Shown one piece after another: positions 38,407 through 48,604 of a DNA stretch of 64,000 bases (within the stretch, counting starts at the first letter, position 1; each line of letters begins with the position of its first letter). The notes under the pieces were generated by a model. That model searched no databases. It was not told the origin of the DNA and was given only the letters and a program-made list of their open reading frames with translations. Made by a program: the position numbers and the translations under genes. The DNA is from Boseongicola sp. (GTDB lineage: Bacteria; Pseudomonadota; Alphaproteobacteria; Rhodobacterales; Rhodobacteraceae). Location of the stretch: assembly GCA_028824715.1 (NCBI GenBank), contig JAPPCV010000174.1, positions 1 through 64,000 of the forward strand, read 5' to 3'.

Positions 38407-40095
38407 GTGACCGTCATTCTGACCGCCGCAGAAATGCGAGCCATCGAGCAGGCCGCCATGTCGAGCGGAGAGGTCACGGGACTTGAACTCATGGAACGGG
38501 CCGGCAGGGGCGTGGTGGAGGCGATCTTCGAGAAATGGCCGGATCTCGCCGGCACGTCACATCGCGCACGCGTGCTTTGCGGTCCCGGAAACAACGGCGG
38601 CGACGGGTTTGTCGTGGCACGGCTGTTGAAGGAATGGGGCTGGGAGGTTGAGGTTTCGCTTCCGGGCACTCCCGGCAAGTTGCCGCCGGACGCGAAAACG
38701 AATTTCGACAAGTGGTGCCAGCTTGCCGGCATCGAGCCCGACTTGCGGCCAGGCAAGTCCGATACTTCCCGCGGGGCCGGACCGCCCCCGGACCTGCTGG
38801 TCGACGCGCTCTTCGGAACGGGGCTGTGTCGACCGCTCGGGTCGCCTTTCAACGACGAACTGGAACACTGGGGCGGCTTCACCGCAGAAAGGGGCATTCG
38901 TGAATTGCCAAGCCAGCAACGGCCCTTCCGGGTCGTTTCGGTGGACATTCCGAGCGGGCTCTGCTCCGACAGCGGGCGTGTCCTAGGCGCGAGCATTCGG
39001 GCCGACCTGACCGTGTCGTTTCATGCGCCCAAGCGCGGTCACTTCCTGAATCGGGGCATGGACCTGTGCGGGAACCTGGCGGTGGTTTCCCTGGGACTTG
39101 ATGACCCTTCCCGGAATGCCGAAGCGAACGCGGCGGACGCCCCTGAGACGGGCGTCCGCCTTGCAGGCATCGTTGCAGACCCAAGCCGGCTGAGGAAAGT
39201 CCATGGCCACAAGTATGATCATGGGCATGTCCTGGTTGTGTCCGGCGGACCAGGCCGGACCGGTGCCGCCCGGCTTGCGGCGCGTGGTGCGCTTAGGATC
39301 GGCGCGGGCCTCGTCACGATTGCCTGCCCGGAAACGGCGCTCACGGAAGTGGCGAGCCAGACAACCGCTGTCATGTGCCGTGTGCTGGATGATGCTGCCG
39401 GCCTTCGTGAAGCCCTTGAGGACGACAGGATTGCTGCGCTTTGCCTTGGCCCCGGCCTTGGTGTCGGAATGGATGCGCGGGCTCTTGTCTTGACGGCACT
39501 TGCCGCTCCCCGATCACAAGCTGCGCGAATTGGCGCAGGCGCAACGCCGAACGGCGGCGAATTCGGGTCGGAAGATGACCGAACGGGACGCCGGCCGGTC
39601 GTCCTCGACGCCGATGCCTTGACCTGTTTCATGCAGGACCCCGAGATCTTGTTCGATGCGCTGCACGAAGACTGTGTTCTCACGCCACATGCGGGCGAGT
39701 TCGGGCGACTGTTCCCCGAAATTGCGGAGAGACTCGCAGCGCCCGCGACCGCCGGACCTGCCTATTCCAAGATTGACGCGACTCGCGAAGCGGCCCGGCG
39801 CGCGGGATGCACGATCCTTTTCAAAGGTCCGGATACGGTGATTTCGGATTCGAGCGGCCGCTGCGTGATGAACGCGAGCGTTCGGGAGCGGGATGCGCCA
39901 TGGCTCGCCACTGCCGGCTCGGGCGACGTGCTGGCGGGATTCATCACCGGCCTTCTTGCGCGCGGACTAGTGCCCCTGGAGGCGGCCGAGGCCGCAGCAT
40001 GGATGCATACCGAATGCGCGATTTCTTTCGGACCCGGGCTTGTGGCCGAGGACATGCCGGAGGAACTGCCCAATGTGTTCCGACAGCTTGCCTGA
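38407..40095 (+). CDS. nnr: Bifunctional NAD(P)H-hydrate repair enzyme (epimerase/dehydratase)
   Basis: Repairs hydrated NAD(P)H: the N-terminal half (about 1-215; CGPGNNGGDGFVVARLLKEW) epimerises NAD(P)HX, and the C-terminal half (about 235-562; VVSGGPGRTGAARLAARGAL, LDADALTCFM, TPHAGEFGRLFP, ATAGSGDVLAGFITGLLARG) is the ADP-dependent dehydratase with its PfkB-like GSGDV motif. 562 residues, slightly long because of a glycine/arginine-rich insert before the LDADAL strand. Start is GTG 38407. First of a four-gene unit with cysK, an MscS-type channel and AlaX. Confidence 0.93.
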   Translation: MTVILTAAEMRAIEQAAMSSGEVTGLELMERAGRGVVEAIFEKWPDLAGTSHRARVLCGPGNNGGDGFVVARLLKEWGWEVEVSLPGTPGKLPPDAKTNFDKWCQLAGIEPDLRPGKSDTSRGAGPPPDLLVDALFGTGLCRPLGSPFNDELEHWGGFTAERGIRELPSQQRPFRVVSVDIPSGLCSDSGRVLGASIRADLTVSFHAPKRGHFLNRGMDLCGNLAVVSLGLDDPSRNAEANAADAPETGVRLAGIVADPSRLRKVHGHKYDHGHVLVVSGGPGRTGAARLAARGALRIGAGLVTIACPETALTEVASQTTAVMCRVLDDAAGLREALEDDRIAALCLGPGLGVGMDARALVLTALAAPRSQAARIGAGATPNGGEFGSEDDRTGRRPVVLDADALTCFMQDPEILFDALHEDCVLTPHAGEFGRLFPEIAERLAAPATAGPAYSKIDATREAARRAGCTILFKGPDTVISDSSGRCVMNASVRERDAPWLATAGSGDVLAGFITGLLARGLVPLEAAEAAAWMHTECAISFGPGLVAEDMPEELPNVFRQLA

Positions 40096-40201
40096 TGCCG
40101 GGCCGATGCAGTCCGGGTCGTTGCGCAAGGAAAATGCGTCGGCCCGATTGTGTCCGGCGTCCCGCGCCAATAGGACAGGTGCGAGACACAAGGGGATGCT
40201 G

Positions 40202-41230
40202 ATGTCCGTTCGCAGCGATCTTGCCGAGACCGTTGGAAACACGCCGCTGATCCGGCTGAATGGCCCATCCGACGCCACTGGCTGCGAGATTCTCGGAAAG
40301 GCCGAGTTCCTGAATCCGGGTCAGTCCGTCAAGGACCGCGCAGCGCTGTACATCATACGGGATGCGGTCGCGAAGGGTGCGTTGAAGGCAGGCGGCACGA
40401 TCGTGGAGGGCACGGCCGGCAACACTGGCATCGGGCTCGCGCTGGTGGGTGCCTCCATGGGGTTCCGGACGGTCATCGTGATTCCGGAAACCCAAAGCCA
40501 GGAAAAGAAGGACATGATCCAGCTCTGCGGGGCAGAGCTGGTGCAGGTTCCGGCCGTTCCATACAGGAACCCGAACAATTACGTGAAGTACTCCGAGCGC
40601 CTGGCCGAGCGCCTGGCCGGGACCGAACCCAATGGCGCGATATGGGCGAACCAGTTCGACAACGTAGCGAACCGGCAGGCGCATGTGGAAACCACTGGCC
40701 CGGAAATCTGGGAGCAGACCGGCGGCAAGATTGACGGGTTCACGTGCTCGGTCGGTTCGGGCGGAACGCTTGCCGGCGTTGCCCTGGCGCTGCAGCCCAG
40801 TGGCGTGAAGGTTGGTCTCAGCGACCCGGACGGCTCGGGCCTCTACAAGCTCTACACGGATCGGGACCCGCCCGACGGCGATTCGATCACCGAGGGGATC
40901 GGGCAGAGTCGAATCACGGCCAATCTGGAAGGATTCGTGCCAGACTTCGCGTACAAGGTGCCTGACAGCGAGGCCTTGCCGGTCGTTTTCGACCTTCTTG
41001 AGAAGGAAGGCCTTTGCCTTGGCGGGTCGACCGGCATCAACGTTGCCGGCGCGATGCGCCTGGCGCATGAGATGGGCCCGGGGCACACGATCGTCACAAT
41101 CCTCTGCGACTACGGAAACCGTTATCAATCCAAGCTCTTCAACCCGGCTTTCCTGCACGAACGGGGATTGCCGGTACCGTCGTGGATCGGGCGCGATGAG
41201 CGCATACTGCCGAAGGTCTTTGCAGAGTGA
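40202..41230 (+). CDS. cysK: Cysteine synthase A
   Basis: PLP enzyme making cysteine from O-acetylserine and sulfide. 342 residues; GQSVKDRAALYIIRDA holds the PLP lysine, GTAGNTGIGLAL the substrate loop, SVGSGGTLAG the phosphate-binding loop and LCLGGSTGINVAGAM the C-terminal segment. I use ATG 40202 (AGGGG six bases upstream); ATG 40196 lies inside the ribosome site. Its stop overlaps the GTG start of the channel gene. Confidence 0.94.
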   Translation: MSVRSDLAETVGNTPLIRLNGPSDATGCEILGKAEFLNPGQSVKDRAALYIIRDAVAKGALKAGGTIVEGTAGNTGIGLALVGASMGFRTVIVIPETQSQEKKDMIQLCGAELVQVPAVPYRNPNNYVKYSERLAERLAGTEPNGAIWANQFDNVANRQAHVETTGPEIWEQTGGKIDGFTCSVGSGGTLAGVALALQPSGVKVGLSDPDGSGLYKLYTDRDPPDGDSITEGIGQSRITANLEGFVPDFAYKVPDSEALPVVFDLLEKEGLCLGGSTGINVAGAMRLAHEMGPGHTIVTILCDYGNRYQSKLFNPAFLHERGLPVPSWIGRDERILPKVFAE

Positions 41231-43608
41231 GGCCACGCTTGAGTCGCATTGCGTTCTGGATGGTCCTGGCTTCCTGGACCATGCTGACGTCCCTCGCGGT
41301 TGCGCAGGTTGCACCGGAATTCGAGCGGTTTGACCAGTTTGCAGGCGCCGTGGAGACGAGCCTGGGCAAGGACCGGCTGCCTGACAGCGGACTCGAGAGT
41401 CTCAGGGCTGCCTTGGCGGAATGGAGAGACGAGTTTGCGGGTGCCAGAGGCACGAACGCGGTCGAGGTGGAATCGCTTCAGGCCCAGATTGATGCGCTGG
41501 GCCCGCCGCCCGCAGACGGCGGGGCAGAATCCGCCTCTGTGACCGGGCGTCGAACCGTTCTGGAAGCCGAATTGCAGGACGCGCTGGCACCGAGGCTCCG
41601 GGCGGATGAAGCCCATGCCAGGGCAGACGCCCTGATTCGCCAGATCGATTCGAGGCTTCGTGCGAGGCAGACCGGCAGGCTGTTCGACCTTTCGCGAACG
41701 CCTCTGGACCCGAGACTCTGGCCTGGAGCGGTGGCTGCGATTGTCGACGTGACGGCAAGTACACGGGAGGAAATCGCGGCAAGTCGCCCGGGCATGCTTG
41801 ACAATGCGGTATTCTGGCAACGCGTTGTGATCGCCGCCCTGTTCCTGATCGCCGCCGCCGTCCTTGTTTCGCGCGGAGAGCGCATGACCGCGGGGCTGCA
41901 CGCTCGCGTTGCGGCCGCGTCGGTCGAACACGCGCGCCTGTTGTCTGACTGCCTCCTTTCGTTCGGCACCGTGCTTTTGGCATTGGTCGGAATGTCGCTC
42001 CTGAACTGGGCGCTGATCTCGACCGGCGTGCTTGGCGTGACGGGTCGTGCATCGGCCGCCGGGGTCAATGCGATGATCGTGGCCACCGTCGTCGGGCATT
42101 GGCTCGGTCGCCAGATCTTTCCGAAGCATGAGCCGGAAGGAGCTGGTCTGGTGCTTGGCGAGGAGCAGCGTGCCCGAGCTCGGACTCTGGCATCGTCGCT
42201 GGGTCTTCTGGCCGGGATCCTGATATTGCACGACCTTGTCTCGACGGCTGCGGAGATCGACGATGACATCTCCGGTGCCCTGGCATTTCCGATACTTGTC
42301 CTGACGGGCGTTGTGATGTGGCGGCTCGGGCGCATTGCGAGTGCTGTCGGCCGAACGTCAGAAGGCATGGATCCCGCATTCGGCCGCGGCCCGGTGCAGC
42401 TTCTTTGGCGCACGGTGCAGGGCGTGGCGCTTGCCGGTCCGGCCTTGGCGGCCATCGGCTTTCAGGGCTTGGCAAGCGGGATTCTGCTGCCGTCGGTGCT
42501 GAGCCTCGGGCTCCTGGCCTTGCTGGTCAGCCTCCATCATGCCTTGAGGTCGGCCTACGGTCTGCTTCGAGGTCTTGACGCTGCCGAGGCACGTCAGGCC
42601 CTGGTCCCGGTGCTTGCAAGCCTGTCCATTGCGCTGGCCGCTCTGCCTGTCCTTGCGCTGATCTGGGGCGCGCGGAGCTCGGATCTTGCTGATGCGTGGA
42701 CAAGGTTCAGGACCGGCGTTGCATTGGGCGACTCGCTGGTTTCGCCCACCGATCTTCTCACGTTCGCGTTCGTCTTTGCGGTCGGTTTCGTGGTGACGCG
42801 GCTCGTGCAGGGAACGTTGCGGTCCAGCGTCCTGCCGCGAACGCGAATTGACGCGGGAGGGCGAAACGCGATTGTTTCCGGTGCCGGGTATGTCGGAATT
42901 GCGGTTGCCGCTGTGGCGGGGGTCAGCGCTGCTGGCATTGACCTGTCTTCGCTTGCGATCGTCATCGGCGCCTTGAGCGTGGGCATCGGGTTCGGCCTTC
43001 AGAACATCATCAACAACTTTGTCTCCGGCATCATCCTGCTGATCGAACGGCCGATCAGCGAAGGCGACTGGGTCGAGGTCGGCGGGCAGATGGGCATCGT
43101 GAGGCGGATCAGCGTGCGCTCGACCCGGATCGAGACCTTCGACCGGACAGACGTGATCGTGCCCAACGGGGACCTGATATCCGGCACTGTGACGAACTGG
43201 ACCCGCGGCAACCTGACCGGACGGGTCATTGTTCCGGTGGGGGTGGCCTATGGCACGGACTCGGCAAAGGTCGAGAGGGTCCTGCGCGAGATTGCCGAAG
43301 CGCAGCCGGCAATCTCCAGGGATCCCGCTCCATCGGTGATCTTCAGTGGATTCGGCGCTGACAGCATGGATTTCGAGATCCGGGCCGTACTGGATGACAT
43401 AAACTACGGGTTGGCCGTGCGGTCTGACATCAACCATGAGATCGTCCGGCGCTTTGCCGAAGAGGACATCGAGATTCCGTTTGCGCAACGGGATGTCTGG
43501 TTGAGAAACCCCGAAACCTTGACATCGCCGGGCACATCGAGGCGACGGGTCACGCGGCCTGTCGACACCGAAGCGCGCGAGCCCGGATCAAGCGGGGATG
43601 CGGAATGA
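41227..43608 (+). CDS. Large MscS-family mechanosensitive channel with periplasmic DUF3772-type domain
   Basis: Inner-membrane channel releasing solutes at hypo-osmotic shock. 793 residues: an N-terminal signal region (IAFWMVLASWTMLTSLAVAQ), a periplasmic coiled segment to about residue 190, some ten membrane helices, and the MscS pore/beta domain from about 575 (LSVGIGFGLQNIINNFVSGI, LIERPISEGDWVEVGGQMG, VIVPNGDLISGTVTNW). GTG start overlaps the cysK stop by four bases, and its own stop overlaps alaX, so it is translationally coupled to both. Confidence 0.9.
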   Translation: MRPRLSRIAFWMVLASWTMLTSLAVAQVAPEFERFDQFAGAVETSLGKDRLPDSGLESLRAALAEWRDEFAGARGTNAVEVESLQAQIDALGPPPADGGAESASVTGRRTVLEAELQDALAPRLRADEAHARADALIRQIDSRLRARQTGRLFDLSRTPLDPRLWPGAVAAIVDVTASTREEIAASRPGMLDNAVFWQRVVIAALFLIAAAVLVSRGERMTAGLHARVAAASVEHARLLSDCLLSFGTVLLALVGMSLLNWALISTGVLGVTGRASAAGVNAMIVATVVGHWLGRQIFPKHEPEGAGLVLGEEQRARARTLASSLGLLAGILILHDLVSTAAEIDDDISGALAFPILVLTGVVMWRLGRIASAVGRTSEGMDPAFGRGPVQLLWRTVQGVALAGPALAAIGFQGLASGILLPSVLSLGLLALLVSLHHALRSAYGLLRGLDAAEARQALVPVLASLSIALAALPVLALIWGARSSDLADAWTRFRTGVALGDSLVSPTDLLTFAFVFAVGFVVTRLVQGTLRSSVLPRTRIDAGGRNAIVSGAGYVGIAVAAVAGVSAAGIDLSSLAIVIGALSVGIGFGLQNIINNFVSGIILLIERPISEGDWVEVGGQMGIVRRISVRSTRIETFDRTDVIVPNGDLISGTVTNWTRGNLTGRVIVPVGVAYGTDSAKVERVLREIAEAQPAISRDPAPSVIFSGFGADSMDFEIRAVLDDINYGLAVRSDINHEIVRRFAEEDIEIPFAQRDVWLRNPETLTSPGTSRRRVTRPVDTEAREPGSSGDAE

Positions 43609-44318
43609 CAGACGTTCTCTACCGCGATGCCTATCTTCGCGAGGCAACCGGTTGCGTGGACTCGATCAATGAGCGTGGCGGCATCGTTCTGGATGCTGCC
43701 GTGTTCTATCCCACCGGGGGTGGCCAGCCCGGCGACAGCGGATTGCTGCGCTGGGAGGGAGGGGAAGCGCGCATTGCCACGACAGTCAAGGATTCGGGCC
43801 GTCCGGTCCTGGTGCCGGAAGAGGGCGCATCTCTGCCCACGCCGGGCACGGAGGTTCAACAGGTTCTCGACTGGGGCCGTCGCTACGGGCACATGCGGGT
43901 TCACACGGCCTTGCACCTGCTGTCCGTCGTGATTCCTCTTCCCGTGACCGGCGGGTCGATTTCCGCAGACAGGGGGCGGCTTGATTTTGACATGGCGGAC
44001 CCTCCGGAGGACAAGGAGGCGTTGGCGGACGAGCTGAACGCGCTCGTCACCCGCGATCTCGAGGTCAGCGAAGACTGGATCACGGAGGAAGATCTCGACG
44101 CCAACCCTGGGCTCGTGAAGACGATGTCGGTGCAACCGCCACGTGGAGCCGGACGCATTCGGTTGGTGAGGATCGGCATTGGTGACGAACAGGTCGATCT
44201 GCAACCCTGCGGCGGAACGCACGTGGCAAGGACTGGCGAAATCGGGCCAGTCCGCCTGGGCAAGGTCGAGAAGAAGGGTGCTCGCAACCGGCGTGTCTAC
44301 CTGCACCTTGAACCCTGA
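43605..44318 (+). CDS. Alanyl-tRNA editing protein AlaX
   Basis: Free-standing editing factor that removes mischarged Ser or Gly from tRNA-Ala. 237 residues with an AlaRS-like beta-barrel N-terminus (FYPTGGGQPGDSG) and the zinc-site motifs RVHTALHLLS (HxxxH) and QPCGGTHVARTGEIG (CxxxH). Start ATG 43605 overlaps the channel stop codon (ATGA). Last gene of the operon. Confidence 0.93.
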   Translation: MTDVLYRDAYLREATGCVDSINERGGIVLDAAVFYPTGGGQPGDSGLLRWEGGEARIATTVKDSGRPVLVPEEGASLPTPGTEVQQVLDWGRRYGHMRVHTALHLLSVVIPLPVTGGSISADRGRLDFDMADPPEDKEALADELNALVTRDLEVSEDWITEEDLDANPGLVKTMSVQPPRGAGRIRLVRIGIGDEQVDLQPCGGTHVARTGEIGPVRLGKVEKKGARNRRVYLHLEP

Positions 44319-44587
44319 CCGGGGCTGCGTTTCTGCCAACCTGGCCGCCCCCACTGTGATCCGCCTTGCCGCTGAGGAGTGATCCGAGTTTCCGGTCCGC
44401 GGGAAGCTTGGCGAATTCGCAGCTTGACCTGCCTGCGATCGTTGGACGCGGACCCGAACCCGTCCAAAGGGGCCAATTCCTGTGACGTGACGAGACCGTC
44501 GATGCCTGACAATCTTGGACCGGCTGGTCCTTGCCTTTCCGTCAGCACTTGCATGCCGTGCGCCGAAGCGGCTAAGGATCATGCGCA

Positions 44588-44677
44588 GGAGAGGTGGCCG
44601 AGTGGTCGAAGGCGCACGCCTGGAACGCGTGTAGGCGGGAAACCGTCTCCAGGGTTCGAATCCCTGTCTCTCCGCCA
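44588..44677 (+). tRNA. tRNA-Ser (anticodon GGA)
   Basis: GGAGAGG/CCTCTCC-type acceptor (GGAGAGGT...TCTCTCCG with encoded CCA), D-arm GGCCGAGTGGTCGAAGGC, anticodon loop CTGGAAC, long class II variable arm, T-arm GGGTTCGAATCCC. Ninety bases with CCA. Confidence 0.96.
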
Positions 44678-45406
44678 TATACCTTTGTTCCCACTGCACT
44701 ATTGTTCACGGAACGGGCGGTTGCATGTTGCGTTGCATGTATTGGCCGCGGCCCGACCGGCCCGGGCAGCAGCCTCGGGTCCACGCAACGCGCCTGTGCT
44801 GCCCATAGGGATCGCGCAGGGGAATGCGCGCTTCCTGTCGACACATGCAGCCAGAGCCCGCATCTGACGCGCATTGTGGCCAGGAACTGGCTTCGGTCGC
44901 GAAGCAGGCGCGTTGGCGCGAGGCTTGGCCGGGAAGAGCCGTCGTCTTCCGGCGACTGAGGTTCACGCACCCGACCGAATCGGTCGCGCGCCAGGCCGCG
45001 CCAGAAGAGGCACGCTCCTGCGGCCGTTCCCGGCTCTGACGCCTGGACCGAAGGCAGGCGGCGCGCACCTGGCTCCCGCAACGGGCGACCGGTTTCGCGT
45101 CGCGTGCATTGAGAGCGTGGCCGTGGCACCGATCCGGCCGTTCGCGTCCGCGGCATGTTTGGGCGGCCTTCGCCGGGAAGGAAGCGGCGCCCACGAAAGA
45201 AGCGCAGCAGCGCAAATGCCTCGCATGGCAGGATCAGCGAAACGAAGAAATTGTGCATGTATTTTGGTCTTTGCCCAAGAAGTGTAGCGTTTGTTGCTTG
45301 ATCGCAAGGCAGTTTCGGGTGCCGATTTGCGGTTGACTTCCACAGATATTGCTTATCCATGTCCTGTAGAAACACCGAGAAATGGCAGTAAGGAGTGGTG
45401 AAGACA
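44678..45406. other. Long intergenic region after tRNA-Ser
   Basis: About 730 bases with no recognisable gene on either strand; translations are Arg/Ala/Pro-rich. It should contain the promoter of the transporter operon that follows; TTGACT near 45332 is a possible -35. I found no duplicated tRNA end that would mark an integration site. Confidence 0.4.
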
Positions 45407-46480
45407 ATGCGTTTCCCGATTTTGGCCCTCGCGAGCACAGTCATGTTCCTGACGAATTTCGCCAGCGCAGTGCAAGCGGAGTTCTATGAAGGCAAGCAGA
45501 TCACCGTTGTCGTGAACTATGGCGCTGGCGGCTCAACGGATGTTCTGGCACGCCTTGTCACCAAGCATCTTGAGAAGCACATTCCGGGCAGCCCGGAGGT
45601 GGTCGTGACCAACATGGCCGGCGCTGGCGGCATTGTCGCCACGAATCACATGGGCGAAGTCGCCAAGGCCGACGGACTGACGCTGGCCTTTTTTGGCACT
45701 CCGTTCATGCAGTACGCGCTTCAGGACCCCGCGTTGACGGTCGACCTTTCCAGGTTCGTCTGGTTGGGGGGATTCGGCCAGCCCACGTTGTGTTTCATCC
45801 GCAAGGATGCGGGAACGGGAGCCGGCGTGGAGAGCGTCGACGACTTGCTTGAAATCGGCGAGTTCAAGCTGGGCGGCTACAGGGCCACCTCGTCAACCGA
45901 CATCAGGATGCGCTTGGGGCTCGACCTGCTTGGGGCAAGCTACAAGCACGTCACGGGCTACAGAAGCAGTGCGAAGGTGCTCGCTGCCTTGCTGCAGAAC
46001 GAGGTGTCCTATTCCTGCGGATCAGTGACGTTGTACCGCAAGAGCTTCGAACCCAACCTCATCGAGCCGGGCCTGGCCACGCCGCTCTGGTACTATTCCC
46101 TGGTCGATGCGGAGGGCAATCCGGTCAGGGACCCACGGCTTGAGGGCATCCCGACCTTCATCGACGTCCACGAAAGGCTGAAAGGCGAAAGGCCTTCGGG
46201 GATACTTTTTGACTCGCTGACGGCGGTCAACAACATCGCGGTCACCATGTTGCGCGGCGTATTCCTGCCTGAAGGCACGCCGGACGAGGCGGTCGAAGCC
46301 CTGCGGACGGCCTGGAGCGCGCTTTCCGAGGACGAGGAGTTCATTTCAGACTTTATGAGCCTGGCCGATGAACCGCCATCCTTGCTCAGCGGAGCCGAAG
46401 CAAGGGAGCGTCTGGACAGTCTTGGCAACCTCGATCCCGAAATCGTCGCGTTCATCAAGGAATACGCGATTCAGGAGTAG
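45407..46480 (+). CDS. TctC-type tripartite tricarboxylate transporter substrate-binding protein
   Basis: Periplasmic receptor of a TTT-family importer. 357 residues with signal peptide [20 protein letters not shown] (cleavage after VQA), then [20 protein letters not shown] and [20 protein letters not shown], the ligand-binding loops of this family. ATG 45407 fits AGGAG 11 bases upstream; the in-frame GTGs at 45395/45398 overlap the ribosome site. Followed by the membrane component. Ligand unknown; family ligands are mostly carboxylates. Confidence 0.88.
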   Translation: MRFPILALASTVMFLTNFASAVQAEFYEGKQITVVVNYGAGGSTDVLARLVTKHLEKHIPGSPEVVVTNMAGAGGIVATNHMGEVAKADGLTLAFFGTPFMQYALQDPALTVDLSRFVWLGGFGQPTLCFIRKDAGTGAGVESVDDLLEIGEFKLGGYRATSSTDIRMRLGLDLLGASYKHVTGYRSSAKVLAALLQNEVSYSCGSVTLYRKSFEPNLIEPGLATPLWYYSLVDAEGNPVRDPRLEGIPTFIDVHERLKGERPSGILFDSLTAVNNIAVTMLRGVFLPEGTPDEAVEALRTAWSALSEDEEFISDFMSLADEPPSLLSGAEARERLDSLGNLDPEIVAFIKEYAIQE

Positions 46481-46552
46481 CAGGTGCGCGGCTGACCCCG
46501 TGCCGCACACGGGCGGCGCGACGCTCTCGAAGCTCTCTCGAGGCATGCAGAA

Positions 46553-48505
46553 ATGGTCGACGCCGCGCTGAGCGGATTCCTGTCGGTGATCGCCTGGCCC
46601 GCGATCGGATACCTGTTTGCGGGCGTGCTGGCCGGGCTGTTCTTCGGTGCGGTTCCCGGGCTGTCGGGTCTGGTCGGCCTGGCGATCCTGATGCCGTTCA
46701 CCTTTGCGATGGATCCCGTTCCGGCGCTTGCTCTCCTGTTCGGCATGTTCGCGGTCACGACCACCAGCGACACCATCGCATCAGTGCTGCTCGGAATACC
46801 CGGAACCTCGGCCTCGCAGGCGACAATCATCGACGGCTACCCGATGGCGGCAAAGGGCGAGGCGGCGCGCGCATTGGGCGCGGCATTCTCGGTTTCGGCC
46901 ATTGGCGGCCTGCTTGGCGCGATCCTGCTCGGACTGTCGATACCCTTCGTCAAGCCCTTGATCCTCTCCTTCGCCCAGCCGGAGATATTCATGCTCGCCC
47001 TGCTCGGACTTGCAATGGTCGGATCGCTCTCCGGAGGGTCAGTGCTGTGCGGCCTGGTCGCTGCACTCGCCGGACTCGGCGTCTCCTATGTCGGGTACGC
47101 CGAGAACGGCGCGCTGCCGCGTTACTGGCTGGGAGCGCCCTACCTGCTCGACGGACTGCCCCTGGTGCCATTCGTTCTTGGCTTGTTCGCGATTCCAGAG
47201 CTGATCGACCTTGCCGCCAAGGACAGCTCGATCTCGAAGGTTCCGAGAAGCAGCGTTTCGGGCGGCCTCATGAAGGGAATCTGGGACGCGTTCCGCAACT
47301 GGTGGCTGGTGCTGCGCTCGACGGCGATCGGCGCGTATGTTGGATTGCTGCCCGGCCTGGGTGGTTCGGTCGTCGACTGGGTGGCCTACGGGCACGCCGT
47401 GCAAAGCGCCAGCGACAAGGACGGGTTCGGCAAGGGCGACGTACGCGGCGTAATTGCACCCGAGACAGCCAACAACGCAATGAAGGGGGGCGCCCTCATT
47501 CCCACCATCGCCTTCGGCATTCCCGGCAGCCCGGCGATGGCCGTTCTCCTGGGCGCACTGCTCATCCAGGACTTGACACCTGGCCCGGAGATGCTGGGCG
47601 GCAAGTTGCATGTCACCTTTTCGCTGATGTGGACGCTGGCGATCGCCAATGTCGCTGGGGCACTCTTGCTCATGCTGATCGCCCGGCAGCTTGCACTCGT
47701 GACGTTCGTCAACGGCCGCTTCCTGGTAACCGCGATCACGCTCTTCATGTTCATGGGAGCATGGCTGGCAACGACCAACCTGGGCGACTGGATCGTGCTC
47801 CTGGTCTTCGGTGCAACTGGTTACGTGATGAAGCAGGGCGGCGTTCCGCGGCCGCCGATGGTCCTTGGTTTCGTGGTCGGGCCGATAATGGAAAACGCTC
47901 TCTTCATCACTAGCCATGCATATGACGGCCTTTCGTGGCTCGGCCGCCCGATCTGCATCGTGATCGGTGCAATGATCGTGCTTTCCCTTGTTCTTGGCAC
48001 CCGCTGGAGGACGCGGCGTTCCCACGACAGCAAGTTCGTTCATGAGGCACAGCCTGCGGATCCCGCGATGTCACTCGTTGCGATCGGGCTGCTTCTCGCG
48101 TTCTCGATCTGGGGACTGGCGCCGACGTTTTCCTGGGCGACCGACGTGGGTGCGGTGCCGATGATCACGTTCATCCCAGCGATCTGCCTGGCCCTGGCCG
48201 CCCTGGCGTTCGGCGTTCGGGATTTCCTGGAAGTTCGGGCGAGCAACGGAGACGTGTTCCCCGTGCGACGTGAGCTGGCCCAGGTCCTTCATCTTCACCT
48301 GTGGTGGATCAGCCTGGTTGGCGCCACGATGCTTGCAGGCCAGCTCGTTGCCTTTCCGCTCTTCGTCGCCCTGCATGTTCGGTTTGTGGTCGGATATGCC
48401 TGGTGGACCGCACTGCTGTGCGCGGCAGGAACATGGGTGTTTCTCCATCTCCTGTTCGATCGCGCACTTGCCGTCATGTGGTATCCGTCAATGTTCTTCT
48501 ACTGA
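46553..48505 (+). CDS. Tripartite tricarboxylate transporter permease, probable TctA-TctB fusion
   Basis: Membrane part of the TTT importer. Residues 1 to about 480 are TctA: AVPGLSGLVGLAILMPFTFA, LLGIPGTSASQATIIDGYPM, PETANNAMKGGALIPTIAFG and GIPGSPAMAVLLGALLIQDL. Normal TctA ends near residue 500; here another 150 residues with four hydrophobic segments (MSLVAIGLLLAFSIWGLAPT, MITFIPAICLALAALAFGVR, LVGATMLAGQLVAFPLFVAL, WTALLCAAGTWVFLHLLF) look like the small subunit TctB, which has no separate gene here. Start ATG 46553. Confidence 0.87.
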   Translation: MVDAALSGFLSVIAWPAIGYLFAGVLAGLFFGAVPGLSGLVGLAILMPFTFAMDPVPALALLFGMFAVTTTSDTIASVLLGIPGTSASQATIIDGYPMAAKGEAARALGAAFSVSAIGGLLGAILLGLSIPFVKPLILSFAQPEIFMLALLGLAMVGSLSGGSVLCGLVAALAGLGVSYVGYAENGALPRYWLGAPYLLDGLPLVPFVLGLFAIPELIDLAAKDSSISKVPRSSVSGGLMKGIWDAFRNWWLVLRSTAIGAYVGLLPGLGGSVVDWVAYGHAVQSASDKDGFGKGDVRGVIAPETANNAMKGGALIPTIAFGIPGSPAMAVLLGALLIQDLTPGPEMLGGKLHVTFSLMWTLAIANVAGALLLMLIARQLALVTFVNGRFLVTAITLFMFMGAWLATTNLGDWIVLLVFGATGYVMKQGGVPRPPMVLGFVVGPIMENALFITSHAYDGLSWLGRPICIVIGAMIVLSLVLGTRWRTRRSHDSKFVHEAQPADPAMSLVAIGLLLAFSIWGLAPTFSWATDVGAVPMITFIPAICLALAALAFGVRDFLEVRASNGDVFPVRRELAQVLHLHLWWISLVGATMLAGQLVAFPLFVALHVRFVVGYAWWTALLCAAGTWVFLHLLFDRALAVMWYPSMFFY

Positions 48506-48604
48506 ATGCGCGCCCGCCGCGCGTGAGCTGTCGGCGGCCAGTCGCCGACGGCTTCCTTCCAAGCAACCAATTCGTGTGCAATCCAAGGAGTCACGAGAAA
48601 GCCC

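Noticed and set aside
44588-45406. tRNA-Ser as integration site of a genomic island
   Set aside because: No integrase gene and no duplicated tRNA 3' end was found downstream.
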